64,000 nucleotides of DNA from Pseudomonadota bacterium (GCA_963205255.1 CAUJIK010000052.1:1-64000); one strand, 5' to 3'. Numbered from the stretch's first letter, positions 40,086-50,425 are shown. Numbers and translations: made by a program. Notes: generated by a model from the letters alone, not told the origin.

Positions 40086-42599
40086 CTACTCACGCAGCAG
40101 CACCGCCGGAGTCAGCCGCAGGCGCCGGAACAGGTAGTGCGCACCCAGGCCGAGCGACATGACGCTGACGACCACCGCGGTCACGACGCCAAGCCACAAC
40201 AGGTCTCCCGATGGCAGCTTCAGCCGCAGATGCAGCAGGGGCAAAGCCAGCGCGGAGCCCAGCACCACGGCGAACACGGATGTCACAAGCGCCAGCAGCA
40301 GATATTCCATGTACAGGCTGCGCTTGATGACCGCAAGCCGGGTGCCCAGCGCGTGGAGCACGATGGCATCGTAGATCTGCCGTGTCCTCCCCGCGGCCAT
40401 GATGCTGGTCAGAACCAGCAGGCTGGCGGCGAGACTGACCCCGGCAACGACGGCAAGCCCCCCGGCGGCCTTGCCCAATATATCCCTCGCGGCAGTCAGC
40501 AGCGTTGCCGTGCGCACGGTGACGACCCCTGGCGCAATGGCTGCGATGCGCCGCTGCGCGCCGATCGCCTCGTCATCACTCATGTAGGCCGCGCCGACAT
40601 GGCGATGAACGAACCCCGCCAGCGCGCCGTCCGACAATATGCCCTCGAACCAGAACCTGGTCTGGAGACCTTTCTGGCTGAAGATCACCGCAATCTCGGC
40701 ATCGAGCCCCTGCCCTTCGATGGCGAATGTGATGACATCGCCGACCCGCAGCCCAAGCTGGTTCGCTTCGCGGTCTTCCATCGCGAGCCGGGGCCGGCCG
40801 GACACCGGCTCCTGCCACCAGGCCCCCTCGACGACAGTCACGGCATCGATGTTGTTGGCGGAGTAGCTGAGCTTGTATTCATCCTGTGCCGCATCGCGCA
40901 GTTGCTCATGACCCAGATCATCGAGCTCGCTGAGCGCGCGTCCATTCACGGCTTCGATGCGGCTGCGCACCAGCGGCGCCGTATCCATGCGTGTCGTGCC
41001 CGGAAACCCTGCCACCACATCGCGGATGGGCTCGATCTCGTCATTGGCGATGTCATAAAGGACCAGTGCCGGTGACTCCTCGGGAATGGTGCTGTTGATG
41101 GTGCGGAACAGGGATGCCACCACCAGCGTGCAGGCCACCAGCAGCGTCAGCGCCGAACCGAGTGACAGCAGTGATGCCCGCAATGATGTGCCCGGTCGAT
41201 GCAGGTTGGCGAGCGCCAGCCGCAATTCGAAGCGGCGCGTGAGCAGCGGCTGACTGTCCAGTCGCCGTGCCAGGCGGCGCAGACCACGCACGACGAAATC
41301 GAGCAATACCAGCAGCGTCGCAATGACCAGCACAAAGCCTAGGCCGAACAGCATGTCTGGCATGGCGGCGAACACCAGCAGCACAATGGCGATGCCACAG
41401 GCAAGCGTCGCAAGCCACCAGCCGCGCGGCGTGCGCGCCGAACTCCTGGTGTCGCCGCGAAACAGGATGGCTGGCTGCACCGACAGCGCCTGCCCGACGG
41501 CAGGCAATGTGAATGCAAAGGCAGTCAGCAATCCGAAGCCGATGGCAGTCAGCACCGGAAGGACGAGACTCGACAGCGTCGTCGCCATCGGAATCCGTTC
41601 CGCGACGGCGGCAGCGCCCACCAATGCAAGCCCGCTGCCGATCAGCGCACCCAGCAGACTGGCGCCGCCGCTCAACAGGCCGACCTGCAGCAGGTAGACG
41701 ACTGCAAGGCGCCGGTTGCGCAGACCGAGCGCGCGCAGCGTCGCGATGGTCTTGAGCTTGTTCTGCAGATAGGCGCGGATGCTGTTGAACACACCCAGAC
41801 CACCGATGAACAAGGTGCTGAAACCGATGATCAGCAACCCCGATGCAATCTGGTCCAGGCGCTCGGACAGACGGCTGCTCCGGTCCTGGAAGGTGCGGAC
41901 TTCCCATGTCTGGCCGGGAAACGCGGCATGGAACTGTTCGCGCAGGGTTTCCGCCGCAACATCGGTGCGCACCCGGTACTCATAGTCGATGCGACTGCCC
42001 GGCACGATCAGCCCGGAAGCCTGCACGGCCCCCTCGCTGACCAGCACCGGCGCACCGCCCCAGTCGGCATTGAGGCTGCGGTCCGGCTGATGCAGGATCA
42101 GGGCGCGAACCGTCATGGCCAGCGAACCGACGTGAATCGTGTCACCGACGCCGATGCCGAGCGTGTCGGCCAGCACCGGATCGATCGCGGCGCCCCAGCG
42201 CTCGTCGTCGAATGCCGTGATGGCGGCGAGGGGAAGCGCCGGCTCCAGCCGCAGCTGGCCGTAAAGCGGATACCTTGCGTCAGTGGTCTGCAGCTCGACG
42301 CGCACGAAGTCACCGCTGTCGGTGCCGAGCATGGTGTCGAGCTCGGTCAGCCGCGAAACCACGCCATGCCGGCCGATCCACTCGAGCGCATCATCGGGCA
42401 GCGGCGCGCTGGTTTCGACTTCCAGATCGCCGCCCATCAGCACGCGGGTGTCTGCCAGCAGGCCGATATTGATGAGGTTGTAGAGACCGCCGGAGGCGGC
42501 TACCAGGGACACACCAAGGACGAGGCAGGCACAGAAAACCCGCAGCGAACGGCCGCTGGAGCGCAGATCGCGCCAGGCAAGATCAAGCAGAAACGGCAT
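40086..42599 (-). CDS. ABC transporter permease, FtsX/MacB-like
   Basis: MPFLLDLAWRDLRSSGRSLRVFCACLVLGVSLVAASGG...; duplicated FtsX domains. Confidence 0.93.
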   Translation of the reverse strand: MPFLLDLAWRDLRSSGRSLRVFCACLVLGVSLVAASGGLYNLINIGLLADTRVLMGGDLEVETSAPLPDDALEWIGRHGVVSRLTELDTMLGTDSGDFVRVELQTTDARYPLYGQLRLEPALPLAAITAFDDERWGAAIDPVLADTLGIGVGDTIHVGSLAMTVRALILHQPDRSLNADWGGAPVLVSEGAVQASGLIVPGSRIDYEYRVRTDVAAETLREQFHAAFPGQTWEVRTFQDRSSRLSERLDQIASGLLIIGFSTLFIGGLGVFNSIRAYLQNKLKTIATLRALGLRNRRLAVVYLLQVGLLSGGASLLGALIGSGLALVGAAAVAERIPMATTLSSLVLPVLTAIGFGLLTAFAFTLPAVGQALSVQPAILFRGDTRSSARTPRGWWLATLACGIAIVLLVFAAMPDMLFGLGFVLVIATLLVLLDFVVRGLRRLARRLDSQPLLTRRFELRLALANLHRPGTSLRASLLSLGSALTLLVACTLVVASLFRTINSTIPEESPALVLYDIANDEIEPIRDVVAGFPGTTRMDTAPLVRSRIEAVNGRALSELDDLGHEQLRDAAQDEYKLSYSANNIDAVTVVEGAWWQEPVSGRPRLAMEDREANQLGLRVGDVITFAIEGQGLDAEIAVIFSQKGLQTRFWFEGILSDGALAGFVHRHVGAAYMSDDEAIGAQRRIAAIAPGVVTVRTATLLTAARDILGKAAGGLAVVAGVSLAASLLVLTSIMAAGRTRQIYDAIVLHALGTRLAVIKRSLYMEYLLLALVTSVFAVVLGSALALPLLHLRLKLPSGDLLWLGVVTAVVVSVMSLGLGAHYLFRRLRLTPAVLLRE

Positions 42600-43266
42600 G
42601 ATCGCGGCTCTCGATCAGCTTGCCGTCCTGCAGGCACAGGACGCGCTGGCAGCGTCGCGCAATCTGCGGGTCATGCGTAACCAGCACCATCGTCGCGCCC
42701 GAGTCCGCATTCAGGCCGAACAGCAGCTCGATGATCTTCGCCCCGGTGTGCACGTCCAGGTTGCCGGTGGGCTCGTCGGCCAGTATCAGCTTAGGCCCAT
42801 GCACCAGCGCCCTCGCGATCGCGACGCGCTGCTGCTCGCCACCCGACAATTGCGAAGGATAGTGATCCTCGCGTCCGGCCAGCCCGACTTTCTCCAGCAT
42901 CTCTCTTGCGCGCTCACGCGCACCATCCTTGCCGGCGATCTCCAGCGGCAAGGACACATTGCCCAGCGCCGTGAGGCTCGGCACGAGATGGAACGACTGG
43001 AAGATGATACCGAGCCTGTCACGCCGGATATCGGCCAGCGCATCGCCATCGAGGCAGGCCATGTCCACGCCATCCAGTTCGATCCGGCCGGCCCCCGGCT
43101 GCTCCAGCCCGGCCAGCAATATCAACAGCGTGGTCTTGCCTGAACCGGAGGGTCCGACGATCGCGACGGTCTCGCCCTCACCAATCGAGACATTCACGCC
43201 CACCAGCACGTTCAGCTGCCCTTTGCCGAGGCCATACGACATGTCGAGATCGCTGATCTCTATCAT
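42583..43266 (-). CDS. ABC transporter ATP-binding protein
   Basis: [56 protein letters not shown]. Confidence 0.95.
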   Translation of the reverse strand: MIEISDLDMSYGLGKGQLNVLVGVNVSIGEGETVAIVGPSGSGKTTLLILLAGLEQPGAGRIELDGVDMACLDGDALADIRRDRLGIIFQSFHLVPSLTALGNVSLPLEIAGKDGARERAREMLEKVGLAGREDHYPSQLSGGEQQRVAIARALVHGPKLILADEPTGNLDVHTGAKIIELLFGLNADSGATMVLVTHDPQIARRCQRVLCLQDGKLIESRDHAVSA

Positions 43267-43305
43267 TCACCCTCCGGGCTGGCGCGGCGCGATGGCCGCG
43301 CCGCG

Positions 43306-44754
43306 TCAGCCGCCGGCGTCCCGCACGAACTGCGCGAATGGCACCACCGCGCCATGCAGCGGCACTATGCGTACCGGGCTCAGCCTGAGCGCCCGCACGT
43401 CTTCGAGGAATTTTCCGGCGAAGCTGTGCACGGCGCTGCCGGGCGAATAGACGTCGGCCTGCACAAGCAGGCGGTCACGCGGCAGCCAGGCAACGAGCAT
43501 GGTCTCCGAATGCGGGCCGCTGACAGGAAGGAGCTGCAGCGTCATGGTCTCGTCCTCCAGCGTGAGACCCGACCCCACGCGCCCGATGTCGGGCTCCTTC
43601 GGATTCTGCGCGAGGTGGTCGGGCGCGCGTGTGTGCGGCCGCTCGGCCATGCGCTCGACGAAGGGCTGGTTGCCGTCGTGCGTGATCACCTTGAGCCCTT
43701 CGGCCACCGCGGCACGCAGGCCGCCGGTGTGATCGAAGTGGTGGTGCGTGATCACGAGCGTCGTCAGCGGTTTGTCCCCGAGCAGTTCGCGCGCCTTCGC
43801 GATGACGGCGAGCGTGCGCGTATCGTGCTGTGGCGCCTCGATGAGCACGCCGTGGTCCTTGAACCCCACGAGCACGCTGTGGTGCGACTGGCCGGCGAGC
43901 AGCCACACGTTCCGGCCGAGCGATTCGCCGGTGACGTTGGCCGGCGCCGCCGCGCTCACCGCCGGTTGCGCCGCGGCATCGGCCGGCGCGCCGAGGTTGC
44001 CAGCGTCTTCATTCACGCCATGCGTACCGATGCGGTATTCCGCCGTCGCGAACTCATCCACACGCGTGGTGAGCCTGGCGGGCAGCTTCAGCCCGTCGGC
44101 GTCCTGATAGTCCTCAAAGGTGGTGGACAGCGTGATGTCACCGAGATTGGTGTGCTCGCCCGCAGTAAGCACTCGGGTCGGCAGCTTGCTCACGCGGTCG
44201 AACGCCAGCGTGAAGCGCTGCCCGTCCCCCGTGGTGACGTCGAGCAGCGTCTCGTTGCCGTCGCCGCGCGAACCCCCGAGCTGCACGGATTCGGCCAGCG
44301 CCGCGCGCACGGCCACGACCGGGTGGTGATAGAACTCGGCGCGCCTTTCGGCCGCGACGGCGTCCGGTGCGCGGCTCGCCGCGCCAGCGGGCGTAACGTT
44401 GTACGCCACGCCACCACCGAAGCCCTGCACCTGCTGTTGGGCCCCCTGGCCCTGGAAATATGTGAAGTCGGGTGTGCGCGTGAGCTCCGTGCGCCACGCG
44501 CCCTTCGCAAGGTCGATGGCACGGCGCCAGGCACTGACGGTGAACGTCTGGCCGCGCGCATCGGGTCGCAGATCCTGGCCCAGGTTGTAGTGGGTACCTT
44601 CTCCGGCAAGTACCAGCGTGTTGACGGCCGTGATCCTCTGGGCCCCACCGAGGGCATCTGCGGCTTCGCGGACCAGGGTCTGCTCAGGTGTGCTGCTCGA
44701 GCATGCGGCGAGCAGCATGACGACGGAAACGATCAAGGCGCGTGACGGCGACAT
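43306..44754 (-). CDS. MBL-fold metallohydrolase lipoprotein with an additional N-terminal domain
   Basis: Lipobox VVMLLAACSSS; TTLVITHHHFDHTGGLRAAVAEG (HxHxDH); start at MSPSRALIVS. Confidence 0.88.
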   Translation of the reverse strand: MSPSRALIVSVVMLLAACSSSTPEQTLVREAADALGGAQRITAVNTLVLAGEGTHYNLGQDLRPDARGQTFTVSAWRRAIDLAKGAWRTELTRTPDFTYFQGQGAQQQVQGFGGGVAYNVTPAGAASRAPDAVAAERRAEFYHHPVVAVRAALAESVQLGGSRGDGNETLLDVTTGDGQRFTLAFDRVSKLPTRVLTAGEHTNLGDITLSTTFEDYQDADGLKLPARLTTRVDEFATAEYRIGTHGVNEDAGNLGAPADAAAQPAVSAAAPANVTGESLGRNVWLLAGQSHHSVLVGFKDHGVLIEAPQHDTRTLAVIAKARELLGDKPLTTLVITHHHFDHTGGLRAAVAEGLKVITHDGNQPFVERMAERPHTRAPDHLAQNPKEPDIGRVGSGLTLEDETMTLQLLPVSGPHSETMLVAWLPRDRLLVQADVYSPGSAVHSFAGKFLEDVRALRLSPVRIVPLHGAVVPFAQFVRDAGG

Positions 44755-44812
44755 GGATCCACCCCTACTTGTCATGACAGGAACCCGAGAATACACCCCC
44801 GGGGCCGTACAG

Positions 44813-47017
44813 CTAGAACTGCCCGCGCAGACGGATGGCCACACGCATGTCGCGATCCTCGTCATAGAAGTCGGAGCGCACCTGCGGGCCTGAGGGCGCC
44901 GCAAACGGCACGAAACTGCGTCTGCGCCACTCGCGCGAGCCAGTGAGGTTCTGCGCCTCGATCCGCAGCACGGTCGATCCAAACAGACTCTTCTCGACAA
45001 ACGCCTCCAGCACGGGATCAATCTTCATGTATTGCCGCACCAGGTTGGGTCCGATGAGATCGGTGCTGTAGGACGCGTTGCCGATATCGCTGTAACTGAA
45101 ACCGAATGAAGCTCCCGGGCCACGCAGGTACTGGCGGTAGTTGACCTCGAATTCGTAACCCCGATCATTCGTCCGGCGACGTGTCTCGCCGGTGAAAGGA
45201 TCTTCATTTTTCGAGCTCTGCGCAAGGTAGCGCAGCGAGAGCAGCGCATCCGGCAGACTGATGAAGCCCAGGCGGATGCTGGATTTTACTTCGGCGCCGT
45301 ACGCTGTAGCGCCCGGAATGGTGCCCTGCACTGCAACAATGCGCCCGGGCGCGATCAGCATCGGCGCCTTGTCGACCACATCGGTGATGTCGTTATAGAA
45401 CGCGCGCGTCTCGACCAGACCGGCGTCGTCCGGCAGGCGCCACTCCTGCCCAAGCTCGAAGACCCAGGCCTTCTGGGGCTCCAGGTCGGGATTGCCGGCC
45501 ATGACGAAGTTGTCGGAGAAATTCAGCCGCGGCACGAAATTGTTGAAATCGAGCTGGTTGACCGTGCGCTCGATCTTCATCCGGTACTGCGTCTGCGGAC
45601 TGCCGCGGTAGCGCATGTCGAAGCGCGGCTTGGGGAATGACAGGCTGCGCTCAGGCGTCGTCGTCGCAACGCCCGTGGTGTGATAGCTGCTCGATATCGT
45701 GGACATCTCGTAGTTCAGCGCGCTCTCCAGAGACAGCGCGCCGGTGATCGTCCATTTGTGCGTGATAAACAGCTCACTGCGATCTTCCTTGACCGTCGCA
45801 TACTGGTTCGGCGTGATCTCGAGCAGGCCATTGCCGTCGGAATCGAAGTAGGCCAGCAGATCCTGGTCAAGCTGGTTGCGCGCAAGCTCGGCGCCAAACT
45901 CCATCGTCTGACCCTGCGCGACCAGCAGGCTGTAAGAGGCGCGCACGATGTCCTCACTAATGTCCCGGTCGGAAATCGTGCGGTTGAGCTCCTGCGGGAC
46001 CCCGGAGGTGAGGATGTTGCGGTAGTCGATATTCTTGTTGCGCTCACGGCGCACGATGAACAACGCACTGAGGCCGCCCGGCCCGATCCGGCTTTCGAGC
46101 TCGCCGCCGAGCTCGAAAATGCTGGCCGGCAGGGTCGCGGTCTGATGGACATCCTGGCCCTGCAGCGTAACGGCGCCCGTGGGGGAATAGCGCGTGAAGT
46201 CCGCGACATCATCCTGGTACACGTCGCGCGTTTCGAGCAGGCCGTTCAGATCAAAGCGCGAACCCCCGGCAAAGCTGTAGGAGACGCCACCGGTGTAGAT
46301 CCACTTGTCGTGATCGCGGTCCCAGTCCTGGGCGCGCGCTTCCTGGGGGGTTCCGTCAGCGTAGTAGATGATCTCTTCGCGATGGCGCGTGCTCCAGCGC
46401 GCCGAACCCGACGAAGGTGGAGACCACACATTGCGCTCGACGCCAAGCGAATACCCCAGCGCCCCGAGCGAACCCGTGTACGACAGAAGCCCGTCGAACT
46501 GGGTTTTGCCGTCTTCGTCGTTGACTCGCGCATTGGCCTCCCACGAGCCGGCGCCTGCCAGCGAAACACCTTCGCGCAGCACGACATTGACCAGAATGCC
46601 TTCACTGCTGACCGAAATATCCTGCGTCGCGCCGCTGACGAGCTCGATGTGCGACACGCTCGGCGCCGGAATGCGGCGCAGATTGCCGTTGATCTCGTTG
46701 GACTTGCCCGGGAACCGCCGGCCGTTCAGCAGGATCCGCGCCCCGCCGGAGCCGAAACCGCGCCGCGTTTCCTGCGTCGCATTCAGGATGGTCTGCACAC
46801 CGGGGACGAGCCTCAGCATGTCCTCGGCGTTGTGAACGGAATAGCGCGAGAAGAAATCCGGGCCATAGATCACCCGATCGGTCGGCGAACCGCCAGCTGG
46901 CGCGACATCACCTGGCGGCGGGGGCACCTCCCCCTGCGCGAAAGCAACGCTGATCCCCAGCACATATGCCAGCGCCGCCACACAGGCGGTCGCCGCGTCA
47001 TTCCTTCTGTGCGGCAC
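44813..47017 (-). CDS. TonB-dependent receptor
   Basis: Signal peptide; plug-like NAEDMLRLVPGVQTILNATQETRRGFGSGGARILLNGRRFPGKSNEINGNLRRIPAPSVSHIELVSGATQ; ends ...VAIRLRGQF. Confidence 0.9.
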   Translation of the reverse strand: MPHRRNDAATACVAALAYVLGISVAFAQGEVPPPPGDVAPAGGSPTDRVIYGPDFFSRYSVHNAEDMLRLVPGVQTILNATQETRRGFGSGGARILLNGRRFPGKSNEINGNLRRIPAPSVSHIELVSGATQDISVSSEGILVNVVLREGVSLAGAGSWEANARVNDEDGKTQFDGLLSYTGSLGALGYSLGVERNVWSPPSSGSARWSTRHREEIIYYADGTPQEARAQDWDRDHDKWIYTGGVSYSFAGGSRFDLNGLLETRDVYQDDVADFTRYSPTGAVTLQGQDVHQTATLPASIFELGGELESRIGPGGLSALFIVRRERNKNIDYRNILTSGVPQELNRTISDRDISEDIVRASYSLLVAQGQTMEFGAELARNQLDQDLLAYFDSDGNGLLEITPNQYATVKEDRSELFITHKWTITGALSLESALNYEMSTISSSYHTTGVATTTPERSLSFPKPRFDMRYRGSPQTQYRMKIERTVNQLDFNNFVPRLNFSDNFVMAGNPDLEPQKAWVFELGQEWRLPDDAGLVETRAFYNDITDVVDKAPMLIAPGRIVAVQGTIPGATAYGAEVKSSIRLGFISLPDALLSLRYLAQSSKNEDPFTGETRRRTNDRGYEFEVNYRQYLRGPGASFGFSYSDIGNASYSTDLIGPNLVRQYMKIDPVLEAFVEKSLFGSTVLRIEAQNLTGSREWRRRSFVPFAAPSGPQVRSDFYDEDRDMRVAIRLRGQF

Positions 47018-47033
47018 TATACAACCTCACGAA

Positions 47034-49268
47034 TCAGAATCTGAAGGTGTACGAAGCTTTGGCGGTCAGCTCCGACGTCATCGAATTGAAGGTATTGTCC
47101 TTGTCGAAATCCTGGAAACTGCGGTTCAGCGCCAGCAAAAACTTCTGCCCGGCTTTCGGAATCCACTGCAGACGGGAGTGAACGCCGAAAACCTCGGACA
47201 CATCGTCATACTGCAACAGACTGATCCAGGTGAGGTTGGGTGATATCGCGACTTCAGTCGTAACCCGGAAAAGCCGGGTGATGAAATTGCCATGCGGCAA
47301 TGTGATGCGGTTCCAGTCGTAGGCAATGTTCATGTTGAAATGCCGCGAGTGCTTCCAGGCGAATTCCCCGCCCACGTTGAGCCGCTCGCCATCGTAGAAA
47401 TCGCCGGTGCGGAAGTTCAGTTTGCCGGCATATCGGCGCTGCGCACCGGTCTCGGCGTTGAAGCCATACTCGGTGAAACGATAGTCCCCCGCGGGAATCA
47501 CCACGCGGCGGCCGCCGGAATTGTAGATGGTGAATGGCGCCAGAAGGTGCTCGCTGCTGCGGACAGCATATGGCTTGAACATGTCCCGCGTGCGCGATTC
47601 CAGCTCCAGGACGCGCAGCGCAACGATCTCCGTCATGCGATTTCCGGTGGCGCGCGATTCGATCTTCTGCACCTCCAGATCGGCGCTCACGCTCTGAAGC
47701 CGCCCGGAGAAGTTGTTCCACACATGGCCGCCCGTCACCCAGCTCTCGCGGATACCGACACGGCTGACAAACCCGAGCGCCGGGAAGAAGCTGTCACCGA
47801 TCTGCTTGTGCACCAGCGCGCCGCGCCAGCCGGTGGCGGCCGGAACGCGCAAGGCTGCTCCAAACGCGAACTGGTCGCCGGAATAGGTCTCGGTATCCGA
47901 CTTCTGGTACCACAGATCGGCCTCGACCGGCTTGCCCCAGGGAAGACGATTGTTGCGATAGAGGAAGTCCGCGCCGACCAGCGAGTTGTCGAGATTTCCC
48001 TGCGGATTTCCGGATGTGGCGATCACGCCGACACTGGACTGGGAAAGCACATCCATGGTCACCCGGCCGACGAAGAGATTGGACGGATCGATCACCGGGC
48101 CGGTAGCTGGCACGAACTCATCCTGGCGGATGCCCATGGCGCCCACCGTGAAACTGCCGATGCGACCGCTCAGCTTGCCGCCATACTCGATGTCGACGGG
48201 CGTGCCCGCGGCGCTCAGTCCTATGCGCCGGGAGAAAAATGGCCTGCCATTCTCCTGGTCAGAGCGCGTGACGATGCGCGCGCCAGTCGGATACTGCGTG
48301 CCGTTGCCGAAGCGGCCGAATTCATAGAGATCCGAGTCGTTGAGAAAGAAATCACGCTTCTCTGGAAAGAACAGGTTGAACCTGGTGAGGTTCACCTGCC
48401 GGTCATCGACTTCGGTGGCAGAGAAGTCCGTATTGACGGTCAGCGCCGCCGTGAGCGCAGGCGTTACCCGGTAGTAGAGATCCAGCGAAGGCTCGACATC
48501 GGTTGTCTTCGAGCCGCTCGAATACACCCTGCCGTGATTGGCCGCCACACTGGGCACCACGTCCAGTCCGATTCCCGGATCGATGTCGCGAATACCCGCT
48601 GCGACACCCACGATGCTCGGATTGAAGGTGCGGTTGCGCGCAACCCAGACGGCCTCCTCGCCACGCCGCCGGATGGCCCGCGAGATATTGAAGCCCCAGT
48701 CGTGAATGGCCGGATCAAACGGCAGTGACTTGAACGGAATGGCGAACTCGGCAATCCAGACCCCCTCCCCTGTCGACGCCGCGGACTGCCAGATCACCGA
48801 CCATTCCGACTGCATCTGCGTGCCCTGGTAGAGCATGTCATTGCGAACGCCATTGGCGTTCACCTCGAAACGATAGCCGTTGCGTCCGGTATTGAACGGG
48901 TCAATGACCACGGCGATGCGGTCATCATTTCCGAACGAACTGTTGTGCTTCATCGTGGTAGCGGAGATTCCGTTCGGCGACTCCGGATCCCACAGCCGCG
49001 CGGCCACATACAACGCGTCCTTGCCGTACATGACATACACCTCGGTGCGCTCCGACATGGGAACGCCGTCACCAGGGCGTATCTGCAACAGGTCCCGGAT
49101 CACGGCGGCGCGCTGCCATTCGGGCTCGTCCAGTACACCGTCGATGACCGGCGCCCGCTCGATACGCGTCACCTCAACGCGCGGAGTACCTTCCGGGGTC
49201 TGTGCCAGACCAACTGATGAAAACAGCAGCAGGGTTGCGGTTACGCAACAGGGTACGGCCTGGGTCAT
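47034..49268 (-). CDS. DUF5916 protein, paralogue of 35357..37549
   Basis: VIDGVLDEPEWQRAAVIRDLLQIRPGDG...VYVMYGKDALYVAARLWDPESP...DDRIAVVIDPFNTGRNGYRFEVNANGVRNDML...; ends ...ASYTFRF. Confidence 0.87.
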   Translation of the reverse strand: MTQAVPCCVTATLLLFSSVGLAQTPEGTPRVEVTRIERAPVIDGVLDEPEWQRAAVIRDLLQIRPGDGVPMSERTEVYVMYGKDALYVAARLWDPESPNGISATTMKHNSSFGNDDRIAVVIDPFNTGRNGYRFEVNANGVRNDMLYQGTQMQSEWSVIWQSAASTGEGVWIAEFAIPFKSLPFDPAIHDWGFNISRAIRRRGEEAVWVARNRTFNPSIVGVAAGIRDIDPGIGLDVVPSVAANHGRVYSSGSKTTDVEPSLDLYYRVTPALTAALTVNTDFSATEVDDRQVNLTRFNLFFPEKRDFFLNDSDLYEFGRFGNGTQYPTGARIVTRSDQENGRPFFSRRIGLSAAGTPVDIEYGGKLSGRIGSFTVGAMGIRQDEFVPATGPVIDPSNLFVGRVTMDVLSQSSVGVIATSGNPQGNLDNSLVGADFLYRNNRLPWGKPVEADLWYQKSDTETYSGDQFAFGAALRVPAATGWRGALVHKQIGDSFFPALGFVSRVGIRESWVTGGHVWNNFSGRLQSVSADLEVQKIESRATGNRMTEIVALRVLELESRTRDMFKPYAVRSSEHLLAPFTIYNSGGRRVVIPAGDYRFTEYGFNAETGAQRRYAGKLNFRTGDFYDGERLNVGGEFAWKHSRHFNMNIAYDWNRITLPHGNFITRLFRVTTEVAISPNLTWISLLQYDDVSEVFGVHSRLQWIPKAGQKFLLALNRSFQDFDKDNTFNSMTSELTAKASYTFRF

Positions 49269-49365
49269 TATGATGAGTTTTTCCTGAATGCCGACCCCTC
49301 GCACGATACCGGATGTGGACCTGCGAAAGGGCTTAAGAAAACTAACGACAGACGCAAATGCGCCA

Positions 49366-50051
49366 TCAATCTTCGGCCAGTTCCAGCGGGACCATGCCCG
49401 GTCCCGAGAGCTCCAGCTCACCGGTTTCCGGGTTCGGCTGGTAACGCTGACCCACGCCAGGGATGCATGTCATGGGCTGTGGCGACGTCTCGCCTTGCGG
49501 ATTGCGCCTGAACTGAAGCGTTTCGCTGACGGGCGCCGTGAAACGCTCCTCGTCCTTGAAAGTCACGGTCAGGTCCATCCGGTCCGGGGAGATGGGCGTC
49601 CAGCGCTCGATCACCCAGAAGTTGTCGCTCTTGGGCACATTGCCGGTGAGGATGAAGTAGTAACGGTCCGGTTGAGCAATCAGCTTGAAGGCTGAGCGGG
49701 CGCGGTTGGGCATGCCAGGCGGATAACACTGGGAGTCCGGACGAAGATCGACCGACCCTCCCCGAGCGCGTCGACGACCACCTTGTTCGCTGTCGCCACC
49801 TCCTCGTTGAGCGGCAGTGGATAGCACGGCAACTCACCAGCGTTGTAGGAATTCTGGCTCTTGAAGCATCCCCAATAAACATCGACGCACTCGCCGGCCT
49901 GATACACCCAGGTGCCGCTCTCCCACGCCGACAGCCATTGGGCATACTGCTTGGGAAGGGTCGGGATCACCTTGGCCGCCTGCGCCAGCGCGGCCGGCGC
50001 CGTCACGCCGCCCAGCATGGCACGCAGCGGCTTCACGCGGTTCCGTGACAT
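49366..50051 (-). pseudogene. hypothetical protein, frameshifted
   Basis: PTLPKQYAQWLSAWESGTWVYQAGECVDVYWGCFKSQNSYNAGELPCYPLPLNEEVATANKVVVDALGEGRSIFVR continues in another frame as PDSQCYPPGMPNRARSAFKLIAQPDRYYFILTGNVPKSDNFWVIERWTPISPDRMDLTVTFKDEERF...; shift around 49735-49750. Confidence 0.7.
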
Positions 50052-50424
50052 GCTGCAATCGGTGCCGTCGGTATCGTTGCAGAACGAAGACTCGACCAAG
50101 AACGCCCCGGCGATCGCCATTCGCGGCATCGGCGTGGACGGCGCGAACAAGCAGCTGTCGACAGCCATCTACGAAGATGGCGTAGTGGTAAACAACCAGG
50201 GTGGCCAGTTCTACGACCTGGCGCGCATCGAGGTGTTGCGTGGTCCGAAAGGCACACTGTACGGCGCAACGGCCGTGGGCGGCGCCGTCAACATTATCAG
50301 CAACGATCCCAAGCAGGAGTCGGAAGCCGCCGCTTCCATCGAGGTGGGTGACAGGAGCCTGCTGCATATCACGGGCATGGGCAACGCGCCGATTGCCGAC
50401 AACCTGGTAACGGCGCATCAATGA
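50042..50424 (+). pseudogene. TonB-dependent receptor plug-domain fragment
   Basis: DMLQSVPSVSLQNEDSTKNAPAIAIRGIGVDGANKQLSTAIYEDGVVVNNQGGQFYDLARIEVLRGPKGTLYGATAVGGAVNIISNDPKQE... then stops; no signal peptide or barrel. Confidence 0.85.
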
Positions 50425-50425
50425 A

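Noticed and set aside
45680-47044. 454-aa plus-strand ORF
   Set aside because: Antisense to the TonB-dependent receptor; no homology pattern.
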